NCBI GenBank assembly: GCA_029784825.1
Contig: JAFMAU010000024.1
Span: 1-25,821 of the forward strand
From: Nitrososphaerota archaeon
Lineage (GTDB): Archaea; Thermoproteota; Nitrososphaeria; Nitrososphaerales; UBA183
Direction: 5' to 3'
Length of the DNA stretch: 25,821 nucleotides
The position numbers were made by a program, and so were the translations under genes. The notes under the pieces were generated by a model that saw only the letters and a list, made by a program, of their open reading frames with translations, searched no databases and was not told the DNA's origin. Every line of letters begins with the position of its first letter. Position 1 is the first letter of the stretch. Shown in pieces: positions 22,810 to 25,821 of the stretch.

Positions 22810-23859
22810 TCAGACCACGAAGACGTCGTTGGGGTACTCTCCCAGGTACCTGTCCCTTCTGTCCACGATGACTGTCACCACGTTCTGCCCTTTCTTCATT
22901 GTCTTGGCTATCTTCAGGGCGACAGCTACGTTGGCGCCGGACGACATGCCGCAGTAGATCCCTTCCTCCCGGCAGAGCCTGTTCGCCGTGTCGCGCGCCT
23001 CTTCTGCACTTATCCTGTAAAACGAGTCGGGGTACCCCATCCCAATCATCTCCTCCACGATGGACTTCTCTGTCAGCCACTTCTTCAGCCCCATCAGCTC
23101 GACCAGCTTCCGCCTCATGTTCGACGGCTCGAACTCTCCCTTTCCGGCCACTTCTTTCTTCAGCGTCATGTACGACTCGCTGCCGTGCGGCACGACCCCG
23201 AAGGTGAGCGGCCGCGCCCCTTTCTCCTTCAAAGCAAGAGCCCCACCGAGCAGAGTCCCGCCCGAGCCGACTGCGCAGCCCCAGGCGTCTATCTTCCCGT
23301 CCAGCTGTTCGTAGGCCTCGTGGCCTATGCTCTTGAGTCCAAGATAGTTGTACTTGTTGTATATCTGGTCGACCCAGACATGGTCCGGGTTGTCGCGCTC
23401 TAGCTCGTACATGTACTTCTTTCCTGCAATCACCCAGCTGAGGTCCTTCTCCTCCTTTGAAAGACCGTCGAAGACGTCCTGCGATAGGTAGGCAGTGGGG
23501 GGCGGGCACTCGGAGACCTCGGGACCGTAGGCGCCCGTTATCTTGAGCCGCGTGCCGCCGCCGGTCAGGACTGGTCTGTAGATGCCCAGCTTGGCCTTGT
23601 ACCCCTTGACAGCGCAAACAAACGCGAGCGCTGGCGCGGTGTTGCCCGCCGAAGCGTCGCAGACGGTCCCCCCTGGCAGGAGCCTCTTGCCGTTCCATGT
23701 CAGGCCCTTTTCTGCGGCTTCGACCATGGACAGGGCCATCCTGTCCTTGTAGCTACCGCTCGGGTTCAGAAGTTCGAGCTTGACGAACACGTTGGCAGGA
23801 ACGCCTCCAGCCACCTTGTTCAACTTCAGGAGGGGCGTGTTCCCTATCAGCTGGAGCAT
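22810..23859 (-). CDS. Cysteine synthase / CBS-like PLP enzyme (fold type II)
   Basis: 349 aa from ATG at 23859, which gives the canonical opening MLQLIGNTPLLKL. A longer reading from ATG at 23916 would overlap the TATA box (23914-23921) and is less likely. The PLP lysine is K38 (NPSGSYKDR). The substrate loop is SAGNT (70-74), where cysteine synthases have TSGNT; the phosphate loop is GSGGT (198-202); and GMSSGANVAVAL is the C-terminal motif. About 60 residues in the middle (ECPPPTAYLSQDVF... to HEAYEQ) read unlike O-acetylserine sulfhydrylases. Beta-replacement or beta-elimination on an activated serine-like substrate is expected. Followed by an LLM gene, so a role in the island's pathway rather than general cysteine synthesis is plausible. 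Confidence 0.82.
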   Translation of the reverse strand: MLQLIGNTPLLKLNKVAGGVPANVFVKLELLNPSGSYKDRMALSMVEAAEKGLTWNGKRLLPGGTVCDASAGNTAPALAFVCAVKGYKAKLGIYRPVLTGGGTRLKITGAYGPEVSECPPPTAYLSQDVFDGLSKEEKDLSWVIAGKKYMYELERDNPDHVWVDQIYNKYNYLGLKSIGHEAYEQLDGKIDAWGCAVGSGGTLLGGALALKEKGARPLTFGVVPHGSESYMTLKKEVAGKGEFEPSNMRRKLVELMGLKKWLTEKSIVEEMIGMGYPDSFYRISAEEARDTANRLCREEGIYCGMSSGANVAVALKIAKTMKKGQNVVTVIVDRRDRYLGEYPNDVFVV

Positions 23860-23913
23860 GTTGTTGGAGTGTTTCGTCTCTGCGCCCTCGGGGACCAGAC
23901 GGCCATGGCCGCG

Positions 23914-23921
23914 CATAAAAG
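23914..23921 (-). promoter_or_regulatory. TATA box of the cysteine synthase-like gene
   Basis: Minus-strand CTTTTATG. Transcription would start near 23890, leaving a leader of about 30 nt before the ATG at 23859. This differs from the leaderless pattern of the neighbours. Confidence 0.45.
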
Positions 23922-24089
23922 GTTAGTCTGCCGACGGTGAACGCAAACCTCTGCCTCTCGCAAGTGAGACCGGCCATACCGCAGGGCCCAGGCCGCGGGG
24001 GCAGCAGAACCCTGGCCTCTGGCGTGGCGGCGAGGAGCAACAGGCGGTGTCCCCGGCTTCCCTTCCAATCATGAATGAGCGCGGCCTCT

Positions 24090-24097
24090 GCTTAAAT
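24090..24097 (+). promoter_or_regulatory. TATA box of the ABC exporter genes
   Basis: GCTTAAAT predicts a start of transcription near 24120, about 10 nt before the GTG at 24131. Confidence 0.5.
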
Positions 24098-24130
24098 TCG
24101 ACCAGTACGCTGGCCGAATGCTGGCGTGTA

Positions 24131-25114
24131 GTGAAAGCAATCGAAGTTGACTCGCTGACCAAGGTCTACTCTGACGGGACCAGGGCGGTCGATGGAGTGA
24201 GTTTCTCTGTGGAGGAGGGCGAAATCTTCGGCCTGCTCGGGCCGAACGGGGCGGGCAAGACGACGACCATCAAGATGATCACGACGCTTGCAAAGCCCAC
24301 GGCCGGGGACATCTCGGTCTTCGGCGTGAACGTCCTCCGCTCGCCCCAGGAGGTCAGGCAGATGCTGGGATTCGTTCCTCAGGCGATATCGGTCGACGGC
24401 GACCTCACCGGCTATGAGAACCTGCTGATCTTTGCGAAGCTCTTCTTCGTCGACAGGGAGCAGCGGAGGAAGAGGATACAGGACGCGCTGAACTACTTCG
24501 GACTTGCGGACAGGGCCGTCGACCTGGTGAAGCATTACTCGGGCGGCATGATGAGGCGCCTGGAAATCGCCCAGGCTCTGGTCAACCGCCCCAGGCTGCT
24601 CTTCCTGGACGAGCCCAGCATAGGACTGGACCCCTACTCCAGAAAGCAGGTAATCGATCAGATCAAGGAGCTGAACCACGACTTTGGGACGACCATGTTC
24701 ATCACCACGCACGACATGCGCGAAGCCGATGAGCTGTGCGACAGACTCGCCATAATGAACCTGGGCAAGCTTGCGACCTCGGGCGCCCCCCGGGACTTGA
24801 AGAAGTTGGTCGGCGGAGACGTGCTGACCGTCACGGTCTCGGGTAAGGGCGTGGACGTCGTCCCTGCCGAACTGGGCACGGTCGTCAGCTCAGAGCAGGG
24901 CGTGCTCAAAATCCTGACCGTGGACGGCGAGAAGGCGATCCCAGGGATAACCGGCTACCTTGAGAACAAGGGGGCGGTGGTGGATTCGGTGTCGCTGAGC
25001 AGGCCGACGCTGGAGGACGTGTTCATGAAGTATGCCAAGGCGCCGCTCCAGAGGGCCGGGAGCTACCAGGAGACGCGTTCGGCCCGGCGCAGCAGTGTGA
25101 GGCATGGGAGATGA
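24131..25114 (+). CDS. ABC-2 type exporter, ATPase subunit (DrrA-like)
   Basis: 327 aa from GTG at 24131 (KAIEVDSLTKVYSDGTRAVDGVSF). Upstream in-frame codons precede the TATA box and do not resemble the family. Walker A is GPNGAGKTT (37-45), the signature YSGGMMRRLEIAQAL, Walker B LLFLDEPSIGLD, and the His switch FITTHDM. The last 70 residues form the C-terminal domain usual in daunorubicin-resistance type ATPases. It energises the permease encoded immediately downstream, whose ATG overlaps its stop (ATGA at 25111-25114). The family exports drugs, lipids or polysaccharide. A link to the catabolic island is not implied by sequence; the genes share only a divergent promoter region. Confidence 0.9.
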   Translation: MKAIEVDSLTKVYSDGTRAVDGVSFSVEEGEIFGLLGPNGAGKTTTIKMITTLAKPTAGDISVFGVNVLRSPQEVRQMLGFVPQAISVDGDLTGYENLLIFAKLFFVDREQRRKRIQDALNYFGLADRAVDLVKHYSGGMMRRLEIAQALVNRPRLLFLDEPSIGLDPYSRKQVIDQIKELNHDFGTTMFITTHDMREADELCDRLAIMNLGKLATSGAPRDLKKLVGGDVLTVTVSGKGVDVVPAELGTVVSSEQGVLKILTVDGEKAIPGITGYLENKGAVVDSVSLSRPTLEDVFMKYAKAPLQRAGSYQETRSARRSSVRHGR

Positions 25115-25821
25115 ACGACCTTCAGCGATCGATGATGGGCGCGCTGACCATCGCCGAGATGGAGGCCAGGAAGATTCGCCATGACTCGACGGAGCTTTGG
25201 ATGCGGGCGGTCCAACCCGCGCTTTGGCTGCTGATCTTTGGCGAGGTCTTCAACGCTATCCGCGGTCTCGCCCCCGGGGGTTTCAGCTACATCCAGTACA
25301 TCACGCCCGGCGTGTTGGCGCAGTCTGTCCTCTTCGTCGCGATCTTCTACGGGATAACCATCGTATGGGAAAGAGACGTCGGACTGCTGACGAAGCTTCT
25401 GTCGACGCCCTCCCCGAGAATCTCGGTCGTTGTCGGCAAGGCCCTGGCTGCGGGGGTTCGCGGCATATTCCAAGGGATCATGATTTTCGCCCTGGCGTTG
25501 ATAATAGGGGTCAATCTTCGGTTCGACCCCCTGGACGTACTCGGGGTGTTCATCGTGGTCGTGCTGTTCGCGATGTGCTTCGCGAGCCTGTCGATGACGC
25601 TGGCGTCGTTCCTGAAGACTCGCGACAGGATGATGGGCATCGGACAGGCAATCACCATCCCCCTCTTCTTCGGGAGCAACGCAATCTATCCGGTCTCGCT
25701 GATGCCGACGTGGCTCCAGTACATTTCTGCGTACAACCCGCTGAGCTATGTGGTCGACGCCATGAGGTCGATGCTTCTCACGGGCGACTACTCGGGCCTG
25801 CCCATGGACATCTTCGCGTTG
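25111..25821 (+). CDS. ABC-2 type exporter, permease subunit (DrrB-like), 3' end outside the window
   Basis: 237 codons open to the right edge from ATG at 25111, which overlaps the stop of the ATPase gene. The cytoplasmic N-terminus MNDLQRSMMGALTIAEMEARKIRHDS is followed by hydrophobic helices (PALWLLIFGEVFN, GVLAQSVLFVAIFYGITIVWERDVG, GIMIFALALIIGV, VLGVFIVVVLFAMCFASLSMTLA). The ABC-2 hallmark ERDVGLLTKLLSTPSPR and the late FFGSNAIYPVSLMPTWLQYISAYNPLSYVVDAMR are both present. About one more helix is expected beyond the edge. It forms the membrane part of the exporter. Confidence 0.9.
   Translation, partial: MNDLQRSMMGALTIAEMEARKIRHDSTELWMRAVQPALWLLIFGEVFNAIRGLAPGGFSYIQYITPGVLAQSVLFVAIFYGITIVWERDVGLLTKLLSTPSPRISVVVGKALAAGVRGIFQGIMIFALALIIGVNLRFDPLDVLGVFIVVVLFAMCFASLSMTLASFLKTRDRMMGIGQAITIPLFFGSNAIYPVSLMPTWLQYISAYNPLSYVVDAMRSMLLTGDYSGLPMDIFAL

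Noticed and set aside
22754..23698. Long N-terminal extension of the LLM gene at 21746 (650-codon open frame)
   Set aside because: The extension is the cysteine synthase-like gene read in another frame. LLM homology starts exactly at TTG 22753, where the paralogues also start.
1..25821. CRISPR arrays, insertion sequences, rRNA genes
   Set aside because: Scanned by eye for regularly spaced repeats, terminal inverted repeats with transposase frames, and rRNA-like sequence; none seen.

Overview
The window reads as a piece of an archaeal chromosome with high GC. Evidence: most genes have a TATA-like box 22-31 bp upstream of the inferred start codon; many of those starts are TTG or GTG with no room for a ribosome-binding site (leaderless mRNAs); there is a tRNA-Ala with an apparent small intron; and there are six luciferase-like (LLM) oxidoreductases of the F420-dependent type. 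A heterotrophic member of the Nitrososphaeria (Thaumarchaeota, Thermoproteota) fits best. That placement is inference from gene style, not a search result. No transposase, integrase, CRISPR array or rRNA is visible.

Layout. 1-265: 5' part of a NUDIX-like gene (minus strand, runs off the left edge). 335-426: tRNA-Ala(CGC). 497-5253 (minus): complete branched-chain/amino-acid type ABC importer, transcribed as binding protein, livH, livM, livG, livF. 5391-7434 (plus): a threonine-dehydratase/serine-racemase family lyase followed by an ornithine-cyclodeaminase/mu-crystallin family dehydrogenase, divergent from the importer. 7520-10624: three LLM oxidoreductases. 10621-11940 (minus): threonine synthase-like enzyme. 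12033-15811 (plus operon): an unassigned fold-type-I PLP enzyme, an M24 metallohydrolase and an LLM enzyme. 15822-18225 (minus): class V PLP enzyme followed by an M24 protein. 18315/18369-19304 (plus): LLM enzyme. 19297-20493 (minus): M24 hydrolase. 20595-21749 (plus): class V PLP enzyme. 21746-23859 (minus): cysteine synthase-like enzyme followed by an LLM enzyme. 24131-25821 (plus): DrrAB-type ABC exporter, cut by the right edge.

How it may work together. About 20 kb is devoted to uptake and conversion of amino-group compounds: one importer, three fold-type-II PLP enzymes, three fold-type-I PLP enzymes, one imine/amino-acid dehydrogenase, three creatinase/prolidase-fold hydrolases and six LLM oxidoreductases. 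The same three families (LLM, M24, class V PLP) recur two or three times in shuffled orientation, as expected for a duplicated and diverged catabolic cassette. The lyase plus dehydrogenase pair resembles the dehydratase/imine-reductase pairs of the bacterial beta-hydroxyaspartate cycle (BhcB/BhcD) and hydroxyectoine utilisation (EutB/EutC). I infer a salvage or degradation island for modified, possibly beta-hydroxylated or cyclic/amide-bearing amino acids. The actual substrate cannot be read from the sequence.

Gene-free stretches are all under 300 bp. The largest is about 270 bp (23860-24130), which holds two divergent promoters and nothing else I can recognise.
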